Origin: Acidobacteriota bacterium | GTDB taxonomy: Bacteria > Acidobacteriota > Terriglobia > Acidiferrales > UBA7541 | Reading direction: 5' to 3' | Length of the DNA stretch: 38,336 nucleotides | NCBI GenBank assembly: GCA_023481105.1 | Contig: JAMCWK010000113.1 | Location: 7,169 to 45,504, forward strand | Shown: in pieces, positions 1 to 8,730 of the stretch | Layout of the letters: each line of letters starts with the position of its first letter | How positions within the stretch are numbered: the first letter of the stretch is position 1 | Made by a program: the position numbers and the translations under genes | Notes under the pieces: generated by a model | Databases searched by the model: none | Seen by the model: the letters and a program-made list of their open reading frames with translations, nothing else | What the model was told of the DNA's origin: nothing

Positions 1-318
1 GTGTTCATTCCACAGGGGTTAGATAGTGAGCGAAAAAAGGCAGGGGTCAAAAACTGATAGGTGTAACAGAAACTAATCTGCAAGACTACCTTCACCTACG
101 AATTATAGCGAATAGAGAACACCGTGTCAAGAGAAAAATTAAGGGTAAATGTTAAAAGGGGTAAACGGTAAAGGGGAAAAGCAAAGGCGCAAGTCGGATT
201 TGAAATTGGAGATTGGAAATTTGAAAGGAAAATAAGGAGAAGACAAAGACATCCGCAGATTCGCCGCACACAGCGCAGCGGAAAAGGCAACGCAGATGGC
301 ACAGATTCAATTGGGGAT
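1..318. other. intergenic stretch, no gene seen
   Basis: AT-richer sequence downstream of the endonuclease gene. It contains purine-rich simple sequence and phrases such as gcagatggcacagatt, but no open frame with a plausible start, ribosome site or recognisable protein. I see no RNA gene in it. Confidence 0.5.
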
Positions 319-404
319 GTAGCGGCAAGCTGCGGGGTTCTTGCGCAGGTTGCCAGGAAAGCCGGATGCCCACCCGCGCAGGAGCAGCGCGGGTGGGCGC
401 TACA
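319..404. repeat. inverted pair of GTAG-hairpin (REP-like) elements
   Basis: The left element begins GTAG at 319-322 and folds as an imperfect hairpin up to about 353. The right element has a perfect 12-bp stem (gcccacccgcgc at 368-379 pairing with 387-398), then gCTACA at 399-404. CTAC is GTAG on the other strand, so the two elements are head-to-head, like a BIME. The pair lies directly behind the stop codon of the DpnI-like gene (minus strand, stop at 418) and could also act as a transcript end. It belongs to the family listed at 2.3, 13.2, 13.8, 15.6, 15.9 and 35.6 kb. Confidence 0.7.
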
Positions 405-417
405 TAACCTGCCGGCG

Positions 418-1185
418 TCACGTGAGGCGGTAGGAGCCGCGGCCGAGGAAGTCGAGGAGGCCCATGTCGCGGAGGATTTGGAGTTGCTGGCGGATTTTGT
501 CGCGGATGTGACGGTTGTCAGGATGAAGTCGTGACAGGTCACGTTCAAAGGCATAAACATCGTCGAGGGAGAAATCAGCGCGACCAATGGAACGGACAAC
601 GTTTAAGACGTCAAGCGTCCATCCGCGTCGCTCGACCTTGAGATCAGCAAGCGGAATAAGTCGCCGATAGCGTTCGCGGACAACCGACGCGCGTTGCGGC
701 GAGCCGTCGAGAATGATTGGAATCCGAGCATCTGAGGGAATTTGGGTGAGCAAAATGTTGCAGCCAATCCAGCCTGCCCGGCGAGCCTGCGGACCGAGCG
801 GTTTGCGCTTTTCAATGGCAGCGAGCGGAAAAGCAAAATGTGGCACAAGGAACAGGTTGTGAACCTCCCACGAGGCGGGCTGGTAGTGCAGCGCGAAGAG
901 GTTCGGTGTGCGGTCTTCGAGAATGGCTTCACGCATTTTCTTGTACGCGGCATCCACAATTTTGCTTGCAAAGGGCGCCGAGCGGCTCTTCAACTGGAAT
1001 GAAGATTCGCAGCGCGGGCAGGTGAAGTCGATTGTAGGCGTTCCGGCGGCGGACAGCGCCAAGCGCGGCGAAGGGCAAGCGGGACAATACAGGTTCGATT
1101 CCGCCCAAGCTTCGGTAGCGACGCGTGCGCGTTGTGAGGGACTTGTGTAATCGGCGAGGCCGCCTTTGGGAAGTACAAGTCGCAC
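418..1185 (-). CDS. DpnI-family type II restriction endonuclease
   Basis: 255 aa, the usual length for DpnI (254 aa), and alignable from memory along its whole length. It has two CxxC pairs (C34/C37 and C56/C59) of the zinc site, the catalytic-core positions D53, Q64 and K66, the RRAGWIGCNI block with Trp139 (Trp138 of DpnI), and a C-terminal winged helix (about 180-254) containing IRDKIRQQLQILRD. DpnI cleaves GATC only when the adenine is methylated, and both its domains read the methyl group. The oddity is Q64, where DpnI has the catalytic Glu of PD-(D/E)xK. QxK variants exist in active members of the superfamily, so loss of activity cannot be assumed. The start is GTG at 1185, 12 bases after the methyltransferase stop, so the two genes look co-transcribed. 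No stronger in-frame start is visible. Family assignment is firm; methyl dependence here is inferred. Confidence 0.9.
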   Translation of the reverse strand: MRLVLPKGGLADYTSPSQRARVATEAWAESNLYCPACPSPRLALSAAGTPTIDFTCPRCESSFQLKSRSAPFASKIVDAAYKKMREAILEDRTPNLFALHYQPASWEVHNLFLVPHFAFPLAAIEKRKPLGPQARRAGWIGCNILLTQIPSDARIPIILDGSPQRASVVRERYRRLIPLADLKVERRGWTLDVLNVVRSIGRADFSLDDVYAFERDLSRLHPDNRHIRDKIRQQLQILRDMGLLDFLGRGSYRLT

Positions 1186-1197
1186 GCGCGCATTAGA

Positions 1198-2277
1198 TCA
1201 TGTTCCTTGGGCGAGATAAATCTCTGTTTCGGTTTTGATGACGAAGAGGATTTCGGTGCGAGCGTACGCGGTGGCGTGGAATTTTTGCCAGGCTTCGTCC
1301 AGGGAATCGGCTTCGACTGAATAGATCACTTCCCGCTGATTTGCTCCGATGAAATAAAACTTCCGTTCGCTCTGAACTAATTTCTGCAAAGCTGCGCCGT
1401 TCCTTGCGCGAGCTTTCGCGCAAACTGATCGATCCACGGAAACGCTGCACAGATCAACAGAAATCTGCACAAAAATTAGTTCGGCGATGATGCGGCGCAG
1501 CGCAAGCGAGTTCCATTCTGGGAAAGCTTCGATGCCGATGATCAAGCGAGAAGCGCGAATTGCAGCGATGGCAGTGGAGCCGCTGCCCATGAAGGGGTCA
1601 AGCACTAAGTCTTTTTCGTTGGAGGCAGCAAGAATGATGCGTTCGAGGAGGGCGACGGGTTTTTGGGTGGGGTGCTTGCCGAAGCGTTTTTCGTCGGCGG
1701 AAGGCGGATAGAACGGCCAGACAGATTTCATCTGTTTGCCGCCGGCGATTTCCTTCATCAGGCGATAGTGAAACGTGTGGCGGCTCCTTTTATTTTTGGC
1801 GGCCCAGATGAGCGTTTCGGTGGCGTGGGTGAAGTAGCGGCAGGAGAGATTGGGCGGCGGATTGGGCTTGACCCAGGTGATGTCGTTCAAGAGCTTGAAG
1901 CCGAGCTGCTGCATGGCGAAGCCGACGGAGTGAATGACGTGGGAGGTGCCGCTGACCCAGATGGAGCCGTTGGGCTGGAGGACGCGCTGGCAGGCTTCGA
2001 GCCAGGCGCGGTTGAAGTCGTGCATTTTGTCGGGGCCCGGGGAGCGGTCCCACTGGCCCTTGTTGACGCTGACCATGCGTCCGGCGTGACAGGTGATGCC
2101 GTCGTTGGAGAGGAAATAGGGCGGGTCGGCGAAAATGAGGTCAATGGAATCCGCGGGGATTTTGGCGAGGATGTCCAGACAATCGCCCTGGAAAATTTTG
2201 ATGTGGTGCACGGAATCGTGGAAGACGGGTTTCGGCAAGGGCGATGCGGAGGCCGAGATGTCGGCAGATTTGGGCAT
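1198..2277 (-). CDS. DpnA-like beta-class DNA adenine-N6 methyltransferase
   Basis: 359 aa. The first ~268 residues match the DpnA (M2.DpnII) type of GATC adenine methyltransferase. The catalytic motif DPPYFLSNDG (51-60) precedes the SAM-binding motif FMGSGST (229-235), which is the beta-class order, and KHPTQKP (201-207) and NLSCRYFTHATET (143-155) are also present. It should transfer methyl from SAM to an adenine in a short target. Residues ~269-359 form a C-terminal extension that DpnA lacks and that I do not recognise. It is the promoter-proximal gene of a two-gene unit with the DpnI-like nuclease. The ATG at 2277 has no obvious Shine-Dalgarno, and a later start would still keep all motifs. 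If it truly modifies GATC it would create the substrate of a classical DpnI, so its target may differ. Confidence 0.88.
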   Translation of the reverse strand: MPKSADISASASPLPKPVFHDSVHHIKIFQGDCLDILAKIPADSIDLIFADPPYFLSNDGITCHAGRMVSVNKGQWDRSPGPDKMHDFNRAWLEACQRVLQPNGSIWVSGTSHVIHSVGFAMQQLGFKLLNDITWVKPNPPPNLSCRYFTHATETLIWAAKNKRSRHTFHYRLMKEIAGGKQMKSVWPFYPPSADEKRFGKHPTQKPVALLERIILAASNEKDLVLDPFMGSGSTAIAAIRASRLIIGIEAFPEWNSLALRRIIAELIFVQISVDLCSVSVDRSVCAKARARNGAALQKLVQSERKFYFIGANQREVIYSVEADSLDEAWQKFHATAYARTEILFVIKTETEIYLAQGT

Positions 2278-2316
2278 GGCAAAAAACCGAAAAACGAAAA
2301 TCGAAAACCGAAAAAC

Positions 2317-2432
2317 GGGCGCAGCCCTTCGGCTTCGCTCAGGACAAGCAAGCAGCGCCCCTACACAGGAGCCGGCTAGAAGCCGGCGCTACAAAAGCGA
2401 CGTCAGCGGGCGCAGCATGCTGCGCCCCTACA
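2317..2432. repeat. three GTAG/CTACA hairpin elements
   Basis: Three short hairpins ending in CTACA lie in the gap between the methyltransferase and the Asp-box gene. One is an interrupted element (gggcgcagc at 2317, partner gcagcgccc up to 2360, CTACA 2361-2365). The second has stem gccggct/agccggc at 2371-2387 and CTACA 2389-2393. The third is the perfect 20-bp palindrome gggcgcagcatgctgcgccc at 2408-2427 with CTACA at 2428-2432. Their stems differ but the terminal pentamer is constant. Confidence 0.6.
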
Positions 2433-2555
2433 AAGCGGATCGGATCGTTGATCGAGTGGGGAATAGTGTCAAGTGCAAGTGGCGGCGGGGCGCAGATCAT
2501 GCAGGTTTCGCACCTTCGCTGACAAAGCGGCCGTGCAGCCTGCGGGATGAGGCGC

Positions 2556-2561
2556 TACAAT
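2556..2561 (+). promoter_or_regulatory. candidate -10 box (TACAAT) for the Asp-box protein gene
   Basis: TACAAT lies 12 bases before the preferred ATG at 2574, which would give a very short leader. No convincing -35 box is visible. The position makes the alternative ATG at 2547 unlikely, because that codon lies upstream of the box. Confidence 0.3.
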
Positions 2562-2573
2562 GTTTGTTCACTT

Positions 2574-4571
2574 ATGCCACGACTGACGAACATGTTCGCG
2601 CTGCTGCTGCTCGCGCCATGTTGCCTACCTGCGCAGACCTGGAAGGCGATGGGGCCACCGGGAGGCGACGTGTTGACGCTGGTGGCGGACCCCAGCGACG
2701 CGCGGCGGATCTATCTCGGCACGGCCGACGGGCACATCTTCGGCTCGACGGACGCCGGGGAAAGCTGGAAAATTCTGGGGCGCGCGGGCGCGAGCGGCGA
2801 CGGCGTCATCACCGCCATCCTGGTGGACCCGCGCAATCCGCAAATTCTGCTGGCCTCGGCGTGGTCACGCGAAAACAACGGCGGAGGCGGCATCTTCCGC
2901 AGCGAAGATGCGGGCGTCACGTGGAAAAAATCCGGGCTCGAGGAGCACGCGGTGCGCGCGCTGGCGCGGGCGCCGTCGAAGGCGGACATGCTCATCGCCG
3001 GCGCGCTCGACGGCGTCTATCGCTCGCTCAACTCCGGCCGCACATGGGAGCGCATCTCACCGGAAGATCACGAGGAAATCCGCAACATCGATTCCGTCGC
3101 CGTGGACCCCGGCAATCCCGACATTATTTATGCCGGCACGTTTCATCTGCCGTGGAAAACCATGAACGGCGGGCGCTCCTGGCGGCCGATCCACGACGGG
3201 ATGATCGACGACTCGGACGTGATGAGCATCGTGGTGGACCGCTCCAACCCGCGGCGCATTTTCGCCAGCGCCTGCTCGGGAATCTATCGCAGCGACGACG
3301 CGGGCGGGCTGTGGCGGAAAATTCAGGGCATCCCCTACGCCGCGCGGCGCACGCACGTGATTCGTCAGAACCCGCACCGCCCGCAAACGATTTTTGCGGG
3401 CACGACTGAGGGACTCTGGCGCACGAACGATTCCGGCGCCACATGGCAGCGGTTGACGCCCGCGGATTGGGTGATCAACGCGCTGGTGCTCGACGCGAAA
3501 ACCCCCGGGCGCGTGGTGATGGGTACGGACAAGCTCGGCGTGATGGTCAGCGAAGACGGCGGAAAAAAATTCCGCGCCGCGAACAACGGATTTTTTCACC
3601 GGCAAATCCTCGCGCTGGCGCTGGACCGCGAGCGCCCCGAACGCGTGCTCGCCGTGCTCGCCAATGCGCCGGAGGCGGTGCTGGCCACCGATGATGGCGG
3701 GCGCAGTTGGAAACGCCTCGGACCTGGGCTGAAAGCGGAAGCGGTGCGGCGGGTGTATGCCGTGCCCGACGGGTGGCTGGCGGCGATGGAGCGCGGCGGA
3801 CTGTTTTTTTACGATACCGCAAAATCTTCGTGGAAGCGCATCGGCACGGTGAGCGGCGAACCGGCGTTCAGCACGGATTCCACTGTCCCAGCGAAGAAAG
3901 GAAAGAGTAAGCCGCCGAAAAAAATGACTGGGCCGCGGCCATTAAATCACATTGTGCTGGACATGGCCTTCACGCGCGAGGCGTGGTACGCGGCCACCGA
4001 TGACGGCTTGCTGGTGTCGCGCGACGCCGGTGCGACGTGGACGATTTCGCCGGTGGGGCCGGTGGTGCTGCCCGCGCGCTCGGTGCGTGTCTCGCCGGAC
4101 GGAAAAAGTTTTTGGATTGTCACGCTGCGCGGCATGGTTTTTTCCGGTGATTCGGGAACGACATGGGCGTGGCGCGACCTGCCACTCGAAGCCGGCGGCG
4201 CGCTGCGCCTGGATGCCGCCGGTGAAAAAACGCTGCTGGCCGTCGCGGGGAAAGGCTTGTTCATCTCGCGCGATTCCGGCGGCTCATGGAAACAGGCGGC
4301 GAACGGTTTGCCGCAGGCGCCGATTCAGGACCTGGCGGTGATCGGAGATATCTTTCTGGTGTCCATGCAGTCGCAAGGGCTGTACATTTCCTACGACCGC
4401 GGCGAGACCTGGGCGCGCATCGAAGGCACGCTCGCGGAAGGACGTTTTCCTGTGGTCACGGCGCGTGAATCGGCGGCTATTGTGTACGCGGCATCGTCCA
4501 CCGAAGGGCTGTATGCCGTCGAACTTCCCGCAAAACTCGCCACTTCCGGGTCGCCCCCGCCCACACCCTAG
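2574..4571 (+). CDS. secreted Asp-box (BNR/sortilin-like) beta-propeller protein
   Basis: 665 aa from the ATG at 2574. An ATG at 2547 is also in frame, but the later start gives a compact signal peptide (MPRLTNMFALLLLAPCCLPA). The mature part carries about a dozen Asp-box motifs S/T-x-D-x-G-x-x-W, for example STDAGESW, SEDAGVTW, SDDAGGLW, TNDSGATW, TDDGGRSW, SRDAGATW, SRDSGGSW and SYDRGETW. They are spaced roughly 45-60 residues apart, as expected for the blades of one or two propellers of the VPS10/Ycf48/sialidase-like fold. Lys-rich linker residues (about 441-455) probably divide two propellers. I see no catalytic residues of a sialidase, so binding or assembly is more likely than hydrolysis, and substrate is unknown. 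It stands alone, transcribed away from the restriction genes. Confidence 0.85.
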   Translation: MPRLTNMFALLLLAPCCLPAQTWKAMGPPGGDVLTLVADPSDARRIYLGTADGHIFGSTDAGESWKILGRAGASGDGVITAILVDPRNPQILLASAWSRENNGGGGIFRSEDAGVTWKKSGLEEHAVRALARAPSKADMLIAGALDGVYRSLNSGRTWERISPEDHEEIRNIDSVAVDPGNPDIIYAGTFHLPWKTMNGGRSWRPIHDGMIDDSDVMSIVVDRSNPRRIFASACSGIYRSDDAGGLWRKIQGIPYAARRTHVIRQNPHRPQTIFAGTTEGLWRTNDSGATWQRLTPADWVINALVLDAKTPGRVVMGTDKLGVMVSEDGGKKFRAANNGFFHRQILALALDRERPERVLAVLANAPEAVLATDDGGRSWKRLGPGLKAEAVRRVYAVPDGWLAAMERGGLFFYDTAKSSWKRIGTVSGEPAFSTDSTVPAKKGKSKPPKKMTGPRPLNHIVLDMAFTREAWYAATDDGLLVSRDAGATWTISPVGPVVLPARSVRVSPDGKSFWIVTLRGMVFSGDSGTTWAWRDLPLEAGGALRLDAAGEKTLLAVAGKGLFISRDSGGSWKQAANGLPQAPIQDLAVIGDIFLVSMQSQGLYISYDRGETWARIEGTLAEGRFPVVTARESAAIVYAASSTEGLYAVELPAKLATSGSPPPTP

Positions 4572-4706
4572 GTTTCTCGAAGGCAGTAGTTTTTACCGGG
4601 GTCAGGATTCCACGCTTTTTCCATCTTCTTTCTTTTCAATTTTTTACAGCCTGGCCAAATGGAATCCAGCTTGCCTTTTACAGGGTGTCTTCACTTGGAG
4701 GTTCCC

Positions 4707-5378
4707 ATGAAAGGCACACAAGTCGTTCTGCGTTCGTTGTGTGTTTCCGTATTGGCTATGAGCCTTGCGGCGTGCGCCAACGCTCCGCAATCCACACAGG
4801 CCAGCGACCAGCCCAAGCCGGAGCAACCGGGCATTCTCAGCAGCCTGCTGAAGTCCACCAGGCCCGTCGCTGTGCCAGCGGGCACGGAGATTGTCATCGT
4901 GCTCGACCAGTCCATCTCCAGCGCGCAAGCGAACAGCGGAGATCCGTTCGACGCGTCGGTGGCCGAGCCGGTGGTGATCGGCGGCAAGACGGTGATCCCC
5001 AAGGGCGCGCATGTGCAGGGCACCGTGGTGGAAGCGCGGGCATCGGGACGGCTAAAGGGCGTGGCGCGGCTGCGGCTGGCACTGAGTGCCGTGGAGATCG
5101 CAGGCAAGAGCTACGACCTGCAGACCACGTCGCTGACGCGCTCCGGGCAGAACCACGATAAGCGCAACTGGACGCTCATCGGCGGCGGCACCGGAGCCGG
5201 GGCCGCGATCGGTGCCATCGCCGGAGGCGGCAAAGGGGCGGCCATTGGCGCTGCGGTCGGCGCAGGCGCTGGAACGGCGACGGCTGCCGCGACCGGGAAA
5301 AAGGACATCGTCCTTCCGGCGGAGTCGCAACTGAGCTTCAAGCTGAGCCAGCCAGTGAGCATTGAAGTGAAGGGGTAG
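4707..5378 (+). CDS. glycine-zipper outer-membrane lipoprotein with TrbI/VirB10-like barrel
   Basis: 223 aa from the ATG at 4707, chosen because GGAGG at 4697-4701 lies 5 bases upstream; an ATG at 4659 has no such site. The N-terminus is a lipoprotein signal ending SLAAC (Cys23). A beta-rich domain follows (VPAGTEIVIVLDQ, then GDPFDASV, then IPKGAHVQGTVVEA), resembling the pore-lining beta-barrel of TrbI/VirB10-like proteins. Next comes a glycine zipper (about 155-195) rich in GxxxG steps, and the protein ends with a short beta segment (LSFKLSQPVSIEVKG). It probably sits in the cell envelope; partners are unknown. It is monocistronic, with a terminator hairpin directly behind the stop. Confidence 0.75.
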   Translation: MKGTQVVLRSLCVSVLAMSLAACANAPQSTQASDQPKPEQPGILSSLLKSTRPVAVPAGTEIVIVLDQSISSAQANSGDPFDASVAEPVVIGGKTVIPKGAHVQGTVVEARASGRLKGVARLRLALSAVEIAGKSYDLQTTSLTRSGQNHDKRNWTLIGGGTGAGAAIGAIAGGGKGAAIGAAVGAGAGTATAAATGKKDIVLPAESQLSFKLSQPVSIEVKG

Positions 5379-5400
5379 GTAAAAGAGAGCAGCAAAACGG

Positions 5401-5433
5401 AGCCCCGCATTCCCGTTTGGGGACTGCGGGGCT
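5401..5433 (+). terminator. stem-loop terminator after the lipoprotein gene
   Basis: A perfect 9-bp stem agccccgca (5401-5409) / tgcggggct (5425-5433) with a loop containing a small internal ccc/ggg pairing. It lies 22 bases after the stop codon. The following tcccatttgtg is only moderately T-rich, so termination efficiency is uncertain. Confidence 0.65.
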
Positions 5434-5592
5434 TCCCATTTGTGTATGTCCTTGAAACCAAAAGATAAACCATGAGTTTGTGGATTGTTTTGACAATACC
5501 ATGTTTCATTGTGGTAGCATTCCCGCTGCTGTTTTGTCCCCGTAATTCCGTCTAAGCGATTGATTTATAGGCAAGTGCACCGGGATGCTGAA

Positions 5593-5609
5593 CTGGCACG
5601 GCTCGTGCA
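5593..5609 (+). promoter_or_regulatory. sigma-54 (-24/-12) promoter upstream of the NtrC-type regulator
   Basis: ctggcacggctcgtgca matches the RpoN consensus YTGGCACGrNNNTTGCW at all -24 positions and at TGCA of the -12 box. The invariant GG (5595-5596) and GC (5607-5608) are separated by exactly 10 bases. The expected transcription start near 5619-5621 lies just before the start codons of the regulator gene, which suggests autoregulation of a sigma-54 activator. Confidence 0.65.
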
Positions 5610-5633
5610 CCCAAATGGGCCGTGACAACCACA

Positions 5634-7031
<1,398 letters not shown>

Positions 7032-7387
7032 GATTCCATTCAATCAGACGGGCAGGGCGGTGGGGGGATTGGTGTGTCGCAATGTGAAGAATGCGGAGGG
7101 CGAAGGAGGAAGGGAGGAAAGAGGAAGGAGGAATGAGGAAGGACTGATCAAACCGTGAGACAGCATTCCGTCACCGGTTGCTAGCGCCCGGCAGTTGAGG
7201 TATGGAAAGCGACAGCAAGGTCACTGAATGCGGGAGCACGTTTTAGCCGGGTGCGAACGCCCGGCAGTCGAGGTCTGGGGGTGAGGCTCGAACGGCCAAG
7301 ATGTCATCCCGGGACGCCGCGGCCGGTAAGAATGCGAGAGAACGTCCCGTCCCCGGTTTTCCGCCCGGACATTGCACGAGCATTGAG
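7032..7387. other. non-coding stretch with simple and short direct repeats
   Basis: It contains a purine-only run (about 7097-7141, repeats of ggaggaa), two copies of cgcccggcagt(t/c)gaggt (about 7187 and 7259), and the boundary repeat at 7335-7359. No credible coding frame is seen: a 105-codon open frame on the plus strand starting at 7301 has no family resemblance and opposes the better-supported minus-strand genes. Confidence 0.5.
7335..7359. repeat. boundary repeat, copy 1 (downstream edge of RHS module)
   Basis: gagagaacgtcccgtccccg followed by gtttt. The same phrase with a 3-base insertion occurs at 8663-8688, so the two copies bracket the RHS fragment and the small membrane ORF in direct orientation. 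Confidence 0.5.
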
Positions 7388-7591
7388 TTAGTGCTTAAAG
7401 AGTTCCCACAGGCCGTCCAGAAGCACGCCCAACCCGATTCCGCCGATGACGAGTCTGCCGATCCAAGGGGGCTCTATCGGCAGGCGCCATTTCCCCGGTG
7501 TCGGCCCTCCTTCAAAGAATCTTCCGCCAGGCAGAAGCGCAAGAACGACGAGCCAACAACCGAGCATAATTTCGGCAATCATGGATGGCAT
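7388..7591 (-). CDS. small two-helix membrane protein, possible immunity partner of the RHS module
   Basis: 67 aa, starting with ATG at 7591 (second ATG at 7582) and overlapping the last 13 bases of the RHS C-terminal module in another frame. The protein has two hydrophobic stretches (about 4-20 and 45-62), separated by a Gly/Pro-rich turn (GGRFFEGGPTPGKW). I recognise no family. A small gene overlapping the 3' end of an RHS reading frame is the usual place of a cognate immunity gene, and that is the only functional hint. It lies inside the direct repeats that bracket the RHS module, so it probably moved with it. It might be non-coding if the RHS piece is dead. Confidence 0.5.
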   Translation of the reverse strand: MPSMIAEIMLGCWLVVLALLPGGRFFEGGPTPGKWRLPIEPPWIGRLVIGGIGLGVLLDGLWELFKH

Positions 7592-8629
7592 TGCCCGCCT
7601 GGAACCACGTTGACGTAGGCTCCCCCGCCACGACCGAAAGCGAAAAAGTAAGCTCCCAATTGAATGGGCGACTTGCTGCCACTGACAGCAACGAAAGCTC
7701 CCGCATCCTTCCCGACGAATAGCAGATGGCTGGACTCAACTTCGCCGGACGAGGGGTTGACTGACTTTTCGTATCCGTAGGCAACTGGTCCCACTCCTCC
7801 CTCAGCCAAAACTCCAACCGAAGTTCCCGATCGACTATCACGGTTAACTAGCACGAAAGTGCCGCCGTGGGCAACTCCGGCTTCACGCTCTTCCCCTCGA
7901 CCAGCGAAATAACCACCGCCGCACGGTTCTGGATTCAGGGCCTGGATACCGGTTGCGTTGAGTGCCCGACCTAGGGCATTCGCCCTGTCGTCCAGCACGG
8001 TCGTGCCGCCGCCTTCCTGATTTGCAGCATCCGACCCACTCGGAGCATTCAGGCCGCAAGTGTTACCCACGAGAAAACCCTCCACGTAGACATCGACACA
8101 TCCGCTCCCAGCGCTGCCGATAAGAACGATGGTGCTGCCGCCCCCTCCACCGCCCCCACTCACTATGACGGTCTGGGCGATGGTCGCTATCCATGTTCCA
8201 TTTTTCTTGCTGCAGTTCGCTTCCGTATCGCCTCCTTCGTTGGGAGGGATCACGGTGCCATCGTCCCGGTAGCAAACGTTTAGACCAAGAGGATCGACCA
8301 AATTCACCGGGTCGTTGAGCGTGTAAGCATAGCGATTGAAAGACTGCGGATCGGCGACGGAGCCAGCGATGGGATCGGGGGAATTGAACCGCCCGAGGTG
8401 GTTGACGTGGTAGCGCATCAGGGCGTAGTCGTTGCCGGACTCGTTGACGCCGGTGTCGCGTTCGTAGCTGGTGAACTTCAGTTTGTTCGCGCCGCCGGTT
8501 TCATACCAGTTTTCGCCGTAGGGGATAGTGCCCGCTGGTCGCCACAATCGTGCCGGATGAGTTCGTCGTCAGGCGGTTCGAGAGATGGTCTTCGTGATAA
8601 TACGTCGTAGCGCCACCCTCGAACTTCGC
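7579..8629 (-). pseudogene. RHS-repeat protein C-terminal fragment, 5' truncated and frameshifted
   Basis: The downstream part encodes the RHS core: YGENWYETGGANKLKFTSYE, RDTG...DYALMRYHV, LGRFNSPDPIAG, then FNRYAYTLNDPVNLVDPLGL. That is the conserved boundary before the variable C-terminus. About 230 residues of unfamiliar Gly-rich C-terminal domain follow, ending at 7579. Upstream, another frame carries the matching RHS segment TTYYHEDHLSNRLTTNSSGT...VATSGHYP. The two frames join at a run of four Cs (8521-8524 on the plus strand), where three would restore GHYPYGENWYE. The thousands of bases expected for a full RHS protein are absent; homology stops near 8629. It is therefore a remnant or an orphan tip cassette. 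An indel in a homopolymer could also be a sequencing error, but the missing 5' part is not explained by that. Confidence 0.8.
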
Positions 8630-8662
8630 GAGCCAAGCGAGCCACAGCCAACAAAAAATATC

Positions 8663-8688
8663 AGAAAACGTCCCGTCTGTCCCCGGTT
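8663..8688. repeat. boundary repeat, copy 2 (upstream edge of RHS module)
   Basis: Begins agaaaacgtcccgtctgtcc and continues ccggtt. It is the partner of the copy at 7335-7359. The RHS homology ends about 35 bases inside this copy, consistent with a recombination or insertion boundary. Confidence 0.5.
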
Positions 8689-8730
8689 ATCCCAGCACCC
8701 CACGGCAAGAGTTGACGATGCGGCAGAGCC

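Noticed and set aside
5490..5520. Sigma-70 promoter (TTGACA ... TAGCAT) before the NtrC-type gene
   Set aside because: The spacer is 19 bases and the -10 is weak; the sigma-54 site is a much better match, though a secondary promoter cannot be excluded.
7301..7618. Plus-strand ORF of 105 codons
   Set aside because: No ribosome site or homology, and it opposes the small membrane ORF and the RHS end, which have better context.
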